DNA of 64,000 bases, from assembly GCA_028564705.1 (NCBI GenBank), contig JAPXFQ010002151.1, positions 1,054,001 through 1,118,000 of the forward strand, read 5' to 3'. Both the position numbers and the translations under genes were made by a program. The notes under the pieces were generated by a model. The model was given only the letters and a program-made list of their open reading frames with translations, was not told the DNA's origin and did no database searches. Within the stretch, counting starts at the first letter, position 1, and each line of letters starts with the position of its first letter. The DNA comes from Apricaphanius iberus (lineage: Eukaryota; Chordata; Actinopteri; Cyprinodontiformes; Aphaniidae). Positions 37,227-51,162 of this stretch are shown here, piece after piece.

Positions 37227-37540
37227 CACAACAGAATAGAATAGAATAGAATTGCCTTTATTGTCATTGTACAGAGTACCACGAAAATTGGAGTGCCACT
37301 CCGTTGGTGCCGGATACAAGAATGTAATAAACACACAACATACAAGAATGTAATAAACACAAGAAAGAAATACAGTCATGAGTAGAAATACCATCAAAAG
37401 GAAACAGATGACATATAGTCAAAGGCATAATATATTGCACAAGGCCAGTGTAAATTATTGCACAAGATCCTCCCTAATTATTTTGTGAGTTATTTACAAT
37501 GATGATTGCCCTGGGAAAGAAGCTTTTCTTGAGTCTCTCA
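37227..37540 (-). repeat. LINE-like 3' end with (AGAAT)n tail
   Basis: AATAGAATAGAATAGAATTG followed by CCTTTATTGTCATTGTACAG and CACTCCGTTGGTGCC is a familiar teleost retroelement 3' end in inverse orientation. A short direct repeat, CAAGAATGTAATAAACAC, occurs twice at 37317 and 37341. Confidence 0.55.
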
Positions 37541-37656
37541 CAAAGATCTATAAAGGAAGATGCCTCATTCTCACACGTAGGCACACAACAGGATTATATT
37601 GTTTTAACCGTGGCTGCTTTAGAATACAGGGGGGAGAAGTTCTGTCCACCGTTCCT

Positions 37657-38140
37657 AAAACACGAGCAATCTGCTGAGCTAAAACTCATTCAAGGCCGTT
37701 GCTCAACAGATGTCTGCATGCGCCTGTTTTTGGTGAGTTTTCTGGCTCGTGAGGCGCTGAGGTAAAAATGAAACAGGTTTGATATTTTTCGCCTCGCAAC
37801 GCAAGAACTTCATTTTGTGCACTCTCTTTGAGTTGTCTGCTGAGCTATAGTTAGGCGAAATTTACACGCGTCTTTATCTTCTAACATGTAATCTTCGTGG
37901 CCTGCTTGGAACCATGTGATCGGAGACCGCGTTTTGATTGCTCATTTGAATATTTGAGGTCAGCAGACAGTTCTCAGAGAGCGCCTACAGCGAGGTTCTC
38001 GTCCCGTGAGGCGAAAAATATCCAACCTGTTTGAGTTTTACCTCAGAAAAGTCACCAAAAAATAGGCACACACAGCGAGCTATCTGCTGAGCAACGGCCT
38101 CGAATGATTGTTAGCTCAGCAGATTGCTCTCGTGTGCGGC
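37657..38140. mobile_element. Foldback element with long arms
   Basis: Arms 37657-37790 and 38000-38140 are inverted copies. Both carry GAGCAATCTGCTGAGCTAA, GGCCGTTGCTCA and a TTTTTCGCCTC block. The centre repeats GTTGTCTGCTGAGC. No duplication was identified. Confidence 0.7.
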
Positions 38141-38461
38141 AGATTAAAGACTCCCGATGGCCAGTCTGTCCCTGCACTTTTTCTAAGGACTTGTAGAAGC
38201 ACACGATTGCAGAGAGCAAAAAATAAAATAAAAAATGGATGGATGGTTTTAATTCATGTTTGGAATGTTTATAGAGGCAGCAGAGACCCAAATGTCAATG
38301 CAAGGGTGAATAAAATGTGAAAATTGTATAATATATTCCCCTTTACTCACCTGTGTTGATCTCTTTCTGCTGCAGGTTCATTAAAAACATAAAGCCCAGG
38401 AAGTGAATAATGGGTAAAAATAAACTAATCTTTTCACTGTCCGTAATATTATTTTCTTTAA

Positions 38462-38886
38462 AGGCACAGTGTGTAATTTTCCGGCAGTAGGGGGCAACTA
38501 GTGCTGTTTTCAAATATTCAATTCTCTGAGAATTATCTATTTGCAGCAACATGACAAGCACAAGCACTCTTTTTCATCGCTTGGAACTAGCAAAGAGGTA
38601 AACATGTATTTATGGCGAAACTTTTTTGCATTTTGAGGGGTAATCAATGTTTTAATAGCGTGCGTGTTCCATGTGCTTTGTCCATCCGGGCTCTTGTAGA
38701 AGTAAAGACAGCATCTAATATGGCTTTCCCCTGAAAAGAGGCCTATGTATTTTAAAACTGATTTTTAAAGTCATATTTTACAATATCGCCAACATTTTGC
38801 AATTAATGTGCTTTACGTAATCATTATTACATAACATTTTAATGACTATTTTCAGAGATGTACTGCAAAAACTACAAACTGTCACT
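38462..38886. mobile_element. TTAA-flanked MITE, 425 bp
   Basis: The left end AAGGCACAGTGTGTAATTTT and the inverse right end AGTGACAGTTTGTAGTTTTT agree. TTAA lies on both sides (38458-38461 and 38887-38890). Confidence 0.7.
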
Positions 38887-39998
38887 TTAAGAACACTCAT
38901 TTGGATACAGCTGCGGAAGTAATTTATTAGCATCTTAACTCATTTGTAAATTGTATAAAGGCTGTGTATGGTATTTCAAGTTAAGCCAAAAAAAAATTAA
39001 ATATCATGCTAGTGGACTAAGGTTGTTTGAGGCCTTAGACCGATTTTAATTTAAGCTCCAACTACCTGTTAAGACATCACCACTAACCGTTTGAATAAAG
39101 GTTTGATGTAATCTGGGAGAGGGGTCAGTGTTTAATTGGCTGATCTTAAAAGGGGTAATGGATTAAAGATTTTTATGTGACAAGTTGTATTTGTGAACAA
39201 ACCAAGCTCAAAAACACTTATGACATGATAATGTAGCTTTTAAACAATGAAACAATGACTATTGCTTTCATTTTTACAAAGTAAACTTGCCTCTTTCCTT
39301 TTTCTATAAATTTTGAACTTTAAACTTAAAATGTGTCAAACAGATTTAACAGTATTCTCATTCAATAGCCAAATATAAAACTTTTAGAAACCTTGGTCTG
39401 TGTTAAAATTCAAGCTGTATGGCAGCCCCCTCATGGTTTAGGGGCCTTAGCATTAAATTGTGAATTGGGGTTGGCTCCACTTTTTGAAGTTAGAAGGCCT
39501 CCTTACCATCACTCTAATCTGTAGCTCCTTCCGCAGATTCTCTGAGATTCAGGACACTCGGTGGTCCAGTCCAAAAAGTAACTATTACTTCCAGTCAGAA
39601 GAAACAAGTTTGTTCAAATTTAAATATCAATTCAAACCTATTTGTCAGGTGTATGAATAATTATTGGCTTAACCGTACATACTGTAATTAGCTAATATTT
39701 ATTCCAGTCAATCAGTTCTTTGCCATATACATATTGCACACAATATATTTTGAAACCTTAAAATGAACAAAAAGTTCCTCCAGAAATATTAGACCCTTTC
39801 ACTGTTTGCATTTTTCTAAAGCCAAAGTAGCTTTTTTGAAAATAATTTAAAAAAAATAACCCTTAATAAGAAACTGAAAAGATGTTTTCAGACAATTACT
39901 CTACATTTGAAAATAAAAAAAAAACATTTAAACATCAAAGATTCATTATCACTACATTTGATCTAAAGGTGCATCTGGTTTCCACTGATCATACTTAA

Positions 39999-40218
39999 AA
40001 CGATATTCCACCCCTAAGTAAAAATGTATCTGTTGCCATATTCCCCAGAGTTAGATAAGTGAGAGAAAAAAAAATTAACCAGCCCAGTAACTCCCCTGAT
40101 CTGGTAGAAGTCAGTTTGCTTAAGCTTTAGCTTAACATAAACCATTAAGTAAATGGGAACTTCTAGCAAGCTAGTAGTTACCATTCACTTACTTTGGTTT
40201 TACTTACAGGGATGTCAA
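39999..40218. mobile_element. TTAA-flanked palindromic MITE, 220 bp
   Basis: The ends AACGATATTCCACCCCTAAG and the inverse of the right end resemble each other, with TTAA at 39995-39998 and 40219-40222. The centre contains a CTAGCAAGCTAG palindrome. Confidence 0.55.
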
Positions 40219-40588
40219 TTAATTGTTGTATACATTCCTGCATAGTGTGGGTGGAAGTGAGTCTGGTTTGTCTGTTTTAATATTTTTGGGTTCAGAAATA
40301 GTGGATGTAACGCATCATGAAAAAGTATTTGTAAGTATTTCGTCCAACATATTTGCATAACAGACCGAGTTAACTGGGCTAAATTCAAAATGAAGTTTGT
40401 AGTAAAATTATTTCATTTATTAACGTAAAAAAGGTATCCAAAAAGATGAGGCACAAAATGTTGTTTTCTTTGGGGTGTAAAGTCACATAAATATCTTGAT
40501 GATCCCCAAGACTAATAGATAAGTATTCAGTTGAAAAATGAGATAAGAGTGGAAGAGTTTTGTTTTCTTCTCAAACCCCCATACAGTT

Positions 40589-40855
40589 GTGGCAGATGAT
40601 GACCGCTTCTGCTGAGCCAGGTTCTGCTGGAGGTTTCTTCCTGTTAAAGGGGAGTTTTTTTCTCTCCACTGTCATCTGCATCAATCAGGCACAACTGCAA
40701 GTAAATGACTCAGTGCAATCTGAGATTGAAATTTTGAAAACTGATGGGAATGTATGAATGATTGAATTGAAATGACTTTGCTTATAAAGTGCCTTGAGAT
40801 TACATATTTTGTGAAGCGGTGCTATATAAATAAACTGAATTGAATTGAACGGAAA
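40589..40855 (+). repeat. LINE 3' UTR and tail
   Basis: The GCTGAGCCAGGTTCTGCTGG block and TTAAAGGGGAGTTTTTTTCT precede the tail AAGTGCCTTGAGATTACA and GCTATATAAATAAA. It is the 3' part of the LINE family whose coding end lies at 26310-27005. Confidence 0.7.
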
Positions 40856-42189
40856 ATTAAGACAGCATTAAAAAAAGGAGGATCATACCAGCAGTCAAAC
40901 GGTGGTTGTGTAATGGTCTGGGTCTTCTGTCTCTCCATGACCTCGACAACTTTATTTACAATGCCTATTAGAAGTATTCACTTATTCTATGTAAAATATT
41001 TTTTTTCAACTGTCATTGTTTGAAGAAATCAATTCACGCTTTGAAATTAAAGCATTTTTTGGTCAAGCCAAATTTTGTTGATGATAATTTACTTGTTGCA
41101 ATAAATGGGTAGAAAATCCAAGGGGATCAAGGGATTTCTATAGCCACTGTAACTGATGGAATCATGACTCATGCTCGCTACCAAAATAATCCTGAAGGAA
41201 AATCTCAATTCAGTCATTTATAAAGTGGGTGATTGTGAATTTGGACAATGATCTAGACATACAGCTATGGCCACCTGTAGGCAGATTTGATTTGCCATGT
41301 AATCAGGTAAAACATCCCCCTTTCACACACCAAAAATAAAAGCATGAATACACTATTAGCAAATACAGCAGTACTAGGGTAAACAGACAGCTTAAACAAT
41401 TATTTTGGGCTCCTCAATAAAATTATATAAAATAATAAATAATCTAATAAATTTATATTAGAACAACACACATTAATAACATACTTGAGCAGGAGAGAGG
41501 CTAGGGGTCATTTCACAACCCTGTTTGCTATTGGCCCTCAGGGGTTGGGGTCTAGAGGAGGAACAGGCGGTCTGATTCGGGCCCTGGTCCGGTGGGCTAC
41601 TTTGCCTCTGTTGGAGATTTGGCGGTCAGCTTGTCTCCATTCTAGAGGGTAGGGGTCTGCCTCCTGGGTCCGGGAGCTGGTTGCTCTGCTGGAGTATCAG
41701 TACCTTGACCTGGGAGAATAGTGTGTATGGGGAGTATGAGTGAGTGCACAGCGTTCATTTGTGTGTGTCTAGGAGTTGAGCAGATGAGAGTGTATATCTG
41801 TGAGAGGGAGGGAATATATGACTGTCTGTGTGTTCAGGTGTATCTGTAAGGTTGGGTCTTGGGCTGCCCCATCGCCCCTAAATTGTCATGATTTTATAGA
41901 TGATCAAATCAAGAAATTTTATTTTTGAAATCTTTCTGAAAAAAAAAAACATTAAGTTTTTCCTGAACTGCACTATATTAATTTTAGAATGTGTATGTTG
42001 TGAACATTCTGTGTGCCAAATTTAAATTGTTTGCTTTTTACCATATGGTTGTGTCCTCTGTGGCAGCCATCCTGTTGCAGTTTAAGAGGAAGCCTGCCTC
42101 TCATACAGCTCTACAGTCCCAATGAAAAGTTTAATATATATATACATCACATTAATAAATAATTTCCATGGTCAACAAGGTTCCAAGTA

Positions 42190-42790
42190 GAGCTTCAACA
42201 TGAAACTAGAAGAAATAGGAGTGAGACAAAACATTCTTTATGCATGCACTTTATTGAAAATAATAATGAAACTGAAACAGGCTATTTTACAGCTGATAGA
42301 AAGTTTAGGACCTGCCTTTAAAAGGCCAAATCTGTGCAACAATGTGGATTCATTGTCGTTTTCATTGAGGTAGTAAAGCTTTCATGACGTTCTGATGGCA
42401 AAGGTAAAAAAAATAAATAAAACTCACTTTTTGAATGTCAGTTGAACTTGATAGGCAGGGTTTCTCGCAGCAGAGATGTCAAACGGACACTGGCTATGTC
42501 CAGATTTGGCAGAGAGCATCCCTCATGAATGAGGGTCCTTGTCTGTGTTTCAAAGACTGTTTTTTTTCTGACAGGACAACGTTACAGTACACAAGGCCCG
42601 CAGGACAAAGGACTTCTGCCAGGAGAATAACATCACTCTTTTGGACCATCCTGCGCGTTCCCCAATTGAGCAGCTTTTGGGGTAGAAGGCAAGGGAAGTT
42701 TACAAAATGTTCCAGACAGTAGATGCCCTTTCTGGAGTCGTCCTCACCATTTGGAGGGATCAATGAAGAGAATAAAGGACTTGTAAAATG
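42190..42790 (+). pseudogene. Tc1-like transposon, internally deleted (third family)
   Basis: A leader at 42190-42420 is followed by a fused internal deletion near 42470. Then comes the C-terminal catalytic part: a frame giving VHKARRTKDF, QENNITLLDHPARSP, then AREVYK and FQTVDAL after small deletions and shifts. The SPDLNPIE motif has lost residues. It is not functional. Confidence 0.8.
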
Positions 42791-42799
42791 TGTATGTGG

Positions 42800-45440
42800 T
42801 ATACATGTTTGATATTTCAGTAATGAAAAATAATTGTGAATGGTGATGTGTAAGGCTAACTTTGTTTTTGTTTTTTTCTGCTTTGGAAGGCTAAGCTGAT
42901 TGCTGATCTGAAGTGAGAGATGGGTTCTTAAGGTTGTCTATACATGTTGAAGGTTGGATGTGGCAAAGAGAGAAAGTGGGAGAGAGATGGATGGGACACC
43001 ATTTTGAAAAGCTGCTGCTTTATTTGATGACCAGAAGAAAATAAACAGGCTTATTTTTCTGTTCGGCCAATTTAGCGTGATGACTCATATTTTCCAAACT
43101 ACACCGTTCTCTGTAATACTTTCATTGACAGTATATAGATATATTATATGTTTTAATATATAAGATATCTTAATTGTTAGGACTGTATAATATCACAAAA
43201 ACACATAATCATGTTAAATATTAGGGTTTGATAATCTCAGTGGTGATATTATTGCAGACTAACCTTTATTTTCCAATTTTTTTGTCTCTTTCAACATGAA
43301 AATCTACCCATTTTTATGTGAATGTTTGCATCTAAATCAAACAAAACAAAGCTATGTTGGGCATCTGCCACCTGACTGGCTATGGTATTGGGATGTAGAG
43401 AGAGAATGCATGCTTGGATTTTACCTATATTTAGCCGATTCAGTTTGACATAGCTCTAACACATACAATACAATTGATGTGCTTTGCAGAAAGTTCATAG
43501 CTCCTGCCACAGTAATTTTCAAAACTTGTCCTTAAAATTTTATTTCCAACCAAATAATGAATCCAAGCAGCTCTGTTATTGTAAACATAAAATGCATATA
43601 ATTTTGTAACAAATCATGATGTTGATATATAAATGTTTTTTTCAGAGATATATTGAGATATGTCAGTCTTAATGAAATTATCATATCCAGAGTCTTGAAG
43701 CTGATGGGAAAATGGAAATCAGTGCAAAAGCATCTTTCTTTCTTTTTTTTTATTTTGTTTTATTTGCAAGAGTTTTCAAAAGGTCATGCATCTATTGCTT
43801 GTGTCTTACTTCTGGATCCATTCAGTGAAATATGCACATATTTTTTCTGTAGAATTATCTTGGTTTCCTCTTTTCAGTTCAAAGAGCCTTGCTCCAAAGG
43901 TCATAAGTAAGACGTTATATAGCTTTTTCTCTCTGTGTATACAGTATAACACCAGGTTTGTATTTGTGTTCATATATTTATGCTAAAACACAAAAACGAA
44001 TATGTAACTGAACAGAAACTGTCTAATTTATTAGTGGTGTGGCATAACGATTGTCTCAGACAAACAGAAATGATGATAATTATTCATAACGGAAACCTTA
44101 GGTGTGTATTCTCTGCTTGCATTCACATTTACTAATTTGCAGTATGTTTTCTGCTCATTACATTCGGGATGAACTGTTGCAGTGACCCACCCGTCGTTAT
44201 CTCTGCCGTTTTCTACTAAAACTCACAAATTACAATGCTGCTCGCTCTCAGGTGGCTCAGTCAGAGGGGCCCGCTGATAGGCAGGCAGGAAAAGGATTTC
44301 ATCTGGTCAATGTGCATTATTAGTAAATTACCAATTAGGCTGTGTATCTAGAGAATATAATGGCCAACATACAGAAATGTCTCGTAATGACGTGACTGCT
44401 CTCAGCAAAATAAAAAAACAAAAAGAGAGAAGAATTGGAAAAGCAGCTTTAAAAAAAAATCCTAACAGAACCAAGGAGGGAAATATTTATTTTGGGGGAA
44501 ATAAAATATATTTTAATGGGCCGGTTTACATGTTGAGTAATGCAAAAAAATAATAGGAAATACGAATATTATTAGCAGCAAGAGAATGGGATTGTCTACA
44601 TGAGAAAATAGACTGATTTTAAAGTTACCCTCAGGGTTATTTCTAATTAAACCACCATGGGCATTAAAGCCCACTGTTTTTCAGTCAAAGGTGCACTTCA
44701 CATACACAGTGGTCTGCTGCGGAGGATAAAATGAACACTCATTCAGGTTTAAATGTCACAATCCTGTGAAACAATCACATCCACAGGAGCATGAGCAGAC
44801 ATACGGTCCCAAGGGTCAGGATTAGCATCCACTGGTGTGTGACTCCATATCTGACCTTTATGAGTAGCTAAGTAAAGCTCTCCAGGGTCTCATTTGTTTT
44901 ACCTCAACCAAACAATGACTACCACCCACTTACAATGCTAGCTTTCTCTCGCTCTCTCAGTGCTGAAGGAACACACTGAGGAACATGCTGTTGAGTTTCA
45001 GCGCTCTTAAAGGACTGTAGGGTTAGTTTAATTTTCATACACCAAATGTGTGGAATGGTCATTATTCCAGCTAAAATTTGCTGTCATAAAGTATTTCATT
45101 ATAGCCATTCATAGATATGACCTAAATTTCCGCACTTATTGGTAAAGAGACATAAAAGTTTTTAAACCTTTAAGATATGAACCTTAAAATTTACTCTATT
45201 CTATGGGAAAAATGTTAAATTCTTTTTAGAAAAAGCACGCTCGACTGATTCCTATTAACTAAATATAACGAAGCCATTCTTGATTTGTATTTAACCTTTA
45301 ATCACTGTCCATATGTTTTTATTTATTTCTGTTTCCATGGAGCATAAATGTGACATGACTTAGAAGCCCTATTAACCTAGACCACTTTTAAAATGAAAAA
45401 CAAAAGTAGAGGTATGAAATGGCTTGTTTAAATAATTTTA
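42800..45440. other. Intergenic, AT-rich, no gene found
   Basis: No exon and no clear transposon. The part at about 44040-44400 has balanced composition and few simple repeats, unlike its surroundings, and is proposed in the findings as a possible conserved non-coding element. Confidence 0.35.
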
Positions 45441-45445
45441 TTACC

Positions 45446-45645
45446 AAATGGACTGAATTTATATAGTGCTTTTCTAGCCATGTTGAAGCGCTTTACACTG
45501 TAGCCACATTCACCCATTTGCACTCACAAATTCATGCTTTGCCCACGGGCACAATGACATGTGCCTACAGGAAGCTGGAATCAAACCTATGACCCTCCAA
45601 TTGCAAGACAACTACTCAACCTACTGAGCCACACTCACCCGACAA
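45446..45645 (+). repeat. Dispersed repeat with TATATAGTGCTTTTCTAG start
   Basis: It runs from TATATAGTGCTTTTCTAGCC through GCGCTTTACACTGTAG and GGGCACAATGACATGTG to CTACTGAGCCACACTC. A more diverged copy is at 50218-50395 in the same orientation. This is a widespread teleost repeat; its class is not certain. Confidence 0.65.
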
Positions 45646-45649
45646 TGAG

Positions 45650-48260
45650 ATTCTGTGCAACCTGATTTACTAACAAGTAAAACGTACTTTGTTTTTTCTT
45701 TCTTTATTTTTTTTTATATAGCCTTTTATACTCTGGCAAAGTACCAGAAAAGAAAGCTTCTAATGAGCCTGCTCGATATTACATTTTAACGTTGCATGCC
45801 TTGGTCTCAGCCTTATCATTATAATTCAAATTCATCCAGGTTTTGCTTTGTTTCCTGTATTCATTAATTTTCACATCTTTCTCTAGTGGCTGTCGTTTCC
45901 CAAGCATGTATGTGTCGTCCTGACTCCTCTGTCTCTAATTTGGGCAAGATTCTGTACGCCACACGCCCAACAGATGGAAAGGAATTCAATGCTGTCCTCT
46001 TCCCTCTTTACTACTGAGGTAATTATTGTTTCCTCTCCTTCGCTTTTTAATATGCTTAAATTCAGCCGATATTCTTGTTGATCTTCTCGATATGCCATCT
46101 ATTTGAATCGAGCTACAAGAGAACAGTTGTTTACCCTAGTTTTAACAAAGAAAGAAATAACAAAAAAGGGTATTGCATAAAGGAGTGGAGACAAGCAGGA
46201 GCAGATATGGAAGTGAGTTATCCTTTTTTTCACTCTGATATGTTGTTACACACTTTGTTATGATTGATCTCTGTATCTATGTGTATGTGGACTGTGGTCA
46301 AGAGAGTCGACATTTGAAAATGATAATAAATGCTTCCAAGGCGTATCCCTGCCTGCAACCTCACTTCCTGATTGGATATACCTCATATTAATCAGGCTGT
46401 GTGCTCGTTTGTCCTCGCAACACACCACACAGGCTGCCAAAACAATTGAACATGTTAAATATCCTCAGTTTGCGATCAGATTAGTAATCTGTTTCATCCA
46501 AGCAGTCTAGCAATTCTGAACACACCACACATGGCAGGAATATCTGTTAGGATTATATTAAGAGAGATCCTAATAATCCAGGCATCCTTGCGATTATGGG
46601 TAGGGGAGAATTGGCCCAAAATCGGCTTAAAAATCCAACTCTGTGAGCACAGAGGGATTTTAAAACTTTCACAAGATTGTCAGACCACACTCACACAGAT
46701 TTAAACAAATCACTAATATTTCTATAGGTTTGTGATTTGCAGCTATTTCATCATGCATACATTGTGGGCATGCATTTCTGTGTCAGTTTAGTTCAACCTT
46801 GCTTTGATTATTATTATTATCAGCAGTAGTAGTATTCCTTTTTTTGTGCCTTATGAACAAATGTTCCTTCACATATCATCGCTAAATATTGAATTCGTTT
46901 TTCTTTCCTAAATTCATTCACTAACTCTTTTTTTTAATTTGCTAGGATACCCATTGTCCTTTTAATGATTACCGTTGTATGCTGTAGCTTGGTACACAAG
47001 TCACAAGAGGCTAATTTGTGCATTGCAAATGACTGAATTCATTAGTAAGACTAGATAGGGGAGACATGTTGACCATCACATTTGTTTCTTGAATAATTTG
47101 GAAAATCACTAAGCCTTTTCAAGCAGACCCACACTGACTGTATGCAACTGTATATCGTATTTGCCAAATAATAAATTGCATCCTTTAAATGACCACATAG
47201 TTAGACTAATGTGTCTGTCTGCAGTGATAACAAACATTGTGACACTGCCAAACTGGTGTTTTACTCCACGGCTATTGTAACATTAGAACTTTTATGTTAT
47301 TGTGTCTACAGCAATGAAGCCACCCCTTTCCACATGTCTGTCTTTGGAAAAACAATGCACACATCAGTAATTTATATATTATCTGTTGTTGGCAATTATG
47401 GGATATATTTTGGAGAACTCCACTGCTCTGAGCAGGAATAAGTGGGTGCAGACAATGGATGGATGGATTCTGGAGGATTTATGTCGATATGACAGATTCT
47501 ATGAAAACATGTGCATCAGGCAACCATGTGAAATGAGCTCAACAATGAAGAATGCTTATCAACCCTCGGCAGCCTGTCAGCTTGCTGTTATATTAGCGGT
47601 TACCCCTCAACAATCCCACAGGTAGCGAAAGAGTGCTCCCACCCATTTCTAACATTTCTATTTTTATTCCCAGAAGGCATGAACAGGCAATCAGTGGATG
47701 GATTTGGATGAATGGTGCTACCGAAAGTAATTTGTGTGTAAACTAAGTGGCCTTTTTTTTCTAAGGAACCAATAATGTAGCAAAATTGGTTTTCTGACTA
47801 CCTGTGATGGAACTGCTGTTAGAATGTAAATGACTGCTAATGAGATTAGTATGTGGAAAATGTAAAGAAAGTTGGGTTCTGTTAGAGCAGCAAAACGAAA
47901 CCATTTGTGCTGTTAATGAGAATAAACGACCACTTGTATGTTTAGTTGTTCCATATTCTTTGGAGAGAGTTTCTTTTTCTGTATACCTGAGAGGTTTTTG
48001 CTGTAGGGAGACACTTTTAGGGATAATGGGAACAAGAACCTTGACAATTAGTTAGACAGGGGAGGCCACATGGGGGCAGAGTGTCAGCAGGGCAGCTGCT
48101 GTCGAAGTGACAACATGAATAGAAAAACAAGGGACAGCTTGGTGGAAGCAGGAAACAAAGCTTGGACATCAACTCTAGGACTCCACGACATTTTAACTTT
48201 CATTTACACAGTTTTCTTCTTGAAATGGTTATTCATACTAAGTAAATTAAAGTTCCATTT
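45650..48260. other. Intergenic, no gene found
   Basis: AT-rich. A short tail of the ATGG-type SINE appears at about 47430-47470. Open frames here have no family resemblance and no splice context. Confidence 0.4.
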
Positions 48261-48265
48261 TACCA

Positions 48266-49803
48266 AGGGTGGGTAGTAACTAATTACATTTACCTAGTTA
48301 CATTTATTTGAGTTACTTTGCGGTAACGGTTCACTTTCAAGTTAATTTTATTACAACATACATTTTAATTTTGCTTAAGTAATATTATTATGAAGCATTG
48401 CTACTCTTGCTTGAGTAAAATTTCTAGATGCTCTACTCAATATAAGTAATTTTACTGAATGAAGAATAAACATGTTTTGATTTTCTATCTGTTGAGCTTG
48501 TTGTTGCATTTTGAGGTCATGTGAATATACAGTAAACACCTAGAAGGAAGTACTTTTTATCTTGCTCTAGGATGTTCTAGGATACATTCCCTACCGTAAG
48601 TACTGGAAAGTATATTGGAAAAAATAGAAAAGTGTTTTTTCTGCTAAAAATGTGTTATTTTGAAATTATGTTATGTTATTATTAAGTTATTTAATGTTTT
48701 TATGTCTGATGACATATCTAAATCAAAAAGTTCTTGGAGAGCACCAGGGGTCGTGTTAACCAAATATTTTCAGTATTTGACCAAGTTTTTCAGAAAGGTG
48801 ACAGAAAAATCTGAAGCCTGTTAGTCATTTTTATAGATTCGTACGCACACCTCTTGCCACTTAGTACAAATATGCAGATAGCTCCAGCTTTACACATGGA
48901 GTCCAGGTAAATAAATCAATTAAAGAATATATTCCCACAAACCACTGTATATTAAAGTTGGTCAATGAGCGGGTGCATACTGGACGTTGAAAAGTTACTG
49001 ACGCTTTGAAGCCCAAATGAGGCCAACGTGGCTGGTTGAACATGCTCCAAAGAGCACTATGTGTGCCAAACACTGGCAAATGTTGCTGGCTTTGATGCCA
49101 TGGAGTTTTGGTTCAGAGAGTCTTTTTGACTTCTGAACACTTCAATTGAAGAAATGTTTACTTATTTCAAAACTTTGGCTCAAGTGGCGCTTAATTCCAG
49201 TCTCCAGTGTGGCAATTGTTTAATTTCATTTTTATATTTATCTCTCTGTTCAGGTTGTTTGAATATTTTTTGTATAAAAAAATATTATTCAAAAGGTTTT
49301 TAACTCATCAGATGATTGCTGGAGATAAGAGCACCCTGTGCATAGGATTTTAAAAATTGACGGGTAAAAATAGATTAAGCCCAGATTTTTTTGACCCTGT
49401 AAGTCAAAATGATGACAAAAAAAACAAACGTCTAGTAATACCTCTAGAGCACAGACCTTTGCTAAGGCAGCTCAGACCCAGACCCCCAGATGGATCAACC
49501 CCAAAATATAATCACTTGATCCTGATTACATTGTGGGCATTTTCTTAAAATGTAATCAAAATCTGTCAATAACTTTTTGAGTTATTTTGCTAACTAAGAG
49601 ACGGACAAACATAACCTCCTTCGCAGGAGTAAAAATGCTAAACAGTATGATATTACTAAGCAGTTAAGTAGGTTCTTTACCAGATACTTTTTTACTTTTA
49701 CTCATTTTTTTTTATGGTTAATTTTTTATTTTTCCTCAGTAAAAGTATTCTTAAGCACTGTTAAGGTTAAGCTTAGAGTACAACTTTTGGGTACCCAACT
49801 CAT
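48266..49803. mobile_element. 1.5-kb non-autonomous DNA transposon (GGGTGGGTAGTAACTAATTA end)
   Basis: The left end GGGTGGGTAGTAACTAATTA and the inverse of the right end (GAGTTGGGTACCCAAAAGTT) are typical of a teleost family with TAACT/AGTAA-rich subterminal parts: AGTTACTTTGCGGTAAC on the left, TTTACTC and CAGTAAAAGTATTC on the right. A possible old protein remnant on the minus strand near 48960-49080 could not be placed. Confidence 0.55.
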
Positions 49804-50217
49804 TTTACTGATGATACTCCCATCATGATACCCATAGAAAACAGAAATGTGTCACAGTGTTATTCTATGATATTATTTAAGACTATAGTTTCTTTGACTA
49901 AATGACTGTTTAAAAGTTTCTTCCCCCATTTCCACCTCTTTTTCCAAAAAGGGGGTAAAATGTTACATTTTACTAGCTGGTTATTATTTTACTTGTGTAA
50001 TGCAAAAAAAAAAAAAACACCAAAAACACTATGAAACCCAAGTGGTCACATGACCACTTTTCTCTTTCTGAGTTCTTGCAAATTCCCATAGGCGTTAAAG
50101 TTACCACAGTCACATCACAGTAACAAATAGAATACTTCTCAATAAATTATGATAAAATTGCAGGTTTAAGCAAACAAACAATACCCTAAAAATAAAGATT
50201 TTGTACTACAGATAAAT

Positions 50218-50395
50218 TGTATTTACCCATATAGCGCATTTCCAGTCATACTGACCACTAATTTTTAACGCCAATGCACAGATCAATATTGGATTAAAAA
50301 GCCTTCCCCAGGGGCACAATGACATGTGACAGAAGGGGGCTAGAACTGATCCTACAAGACAACTACTCTACCCATTGAGCAACTGTTGCCCCAAA
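50218..50395 (+). repeat. Second copy of the 45446 repeat, diverged
   Basis: Shares CATATAGCGCATTTCCAG, GGGGCACAATGACATGTG and CTACCCATTGAGCAAC with the copy at 45446-45645. Confidence 0.55.
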
Positions 50396-51162
50396 AACTC
50401 CCCACCTGGTCCTATAATCTGCTCTACACCCTGGGTCAAGTGCAGGTCAGTAGGTGTATCTGTGTGTGTCTTTCCTATCCCCTCCTCTGCAAGGTGCAAC
50501 TGGCATGCCTGCCAGTCAAGTAAAATAGATACAATTTTGTGCTAATCTTCAAAGTCATAAGGTTGCTTCAAGAAAACACACACTCAGTTTAACTCACCTT
50601 TATTTGCACTTGGAAGATTAATTAATTAGTTTAATACAACTGGAACAGTGGTAAACAAGGCTTGATAAAGCCCACGTTTATTTGTGAACAAGTGAGAAGG
50701 AACAGTGAAAATAATTTAACATTGGCTTAACCTACAATTTGTATAGTAAACATTAACATTGTAATTGGCTCAACAAGAATATGTTAATTGAGATAATGAA
50801 CTTTTTCTTGTAGAACCAATTAATAAAACATTCATTAATAAAACTGAAACATTTCTAGTTGGGTTAATGTTCAAAAGTTCATCGAGTTAATTTAAAATCA
50901 TTAATTATGATATCTGGGCCAATTTAAAATTCTAAATTGGAGCAATATACTTTTTATGGTTTAATTCAATCTTTTTATACTAATCAATTTTATTTTTTCC
51001 TAATTTTCTAAATAATTTAACGACACATTGGCATCATTTGACTTTTTATTTAAACAATGGTCAGGATAACATTTCATAAGGCCACAAATGCAAATATAAA
51101 AACATATTTATGGATTTGGAGATTGAACAATGTTTAAAGGAACACACCACCATTTGCGCAAA

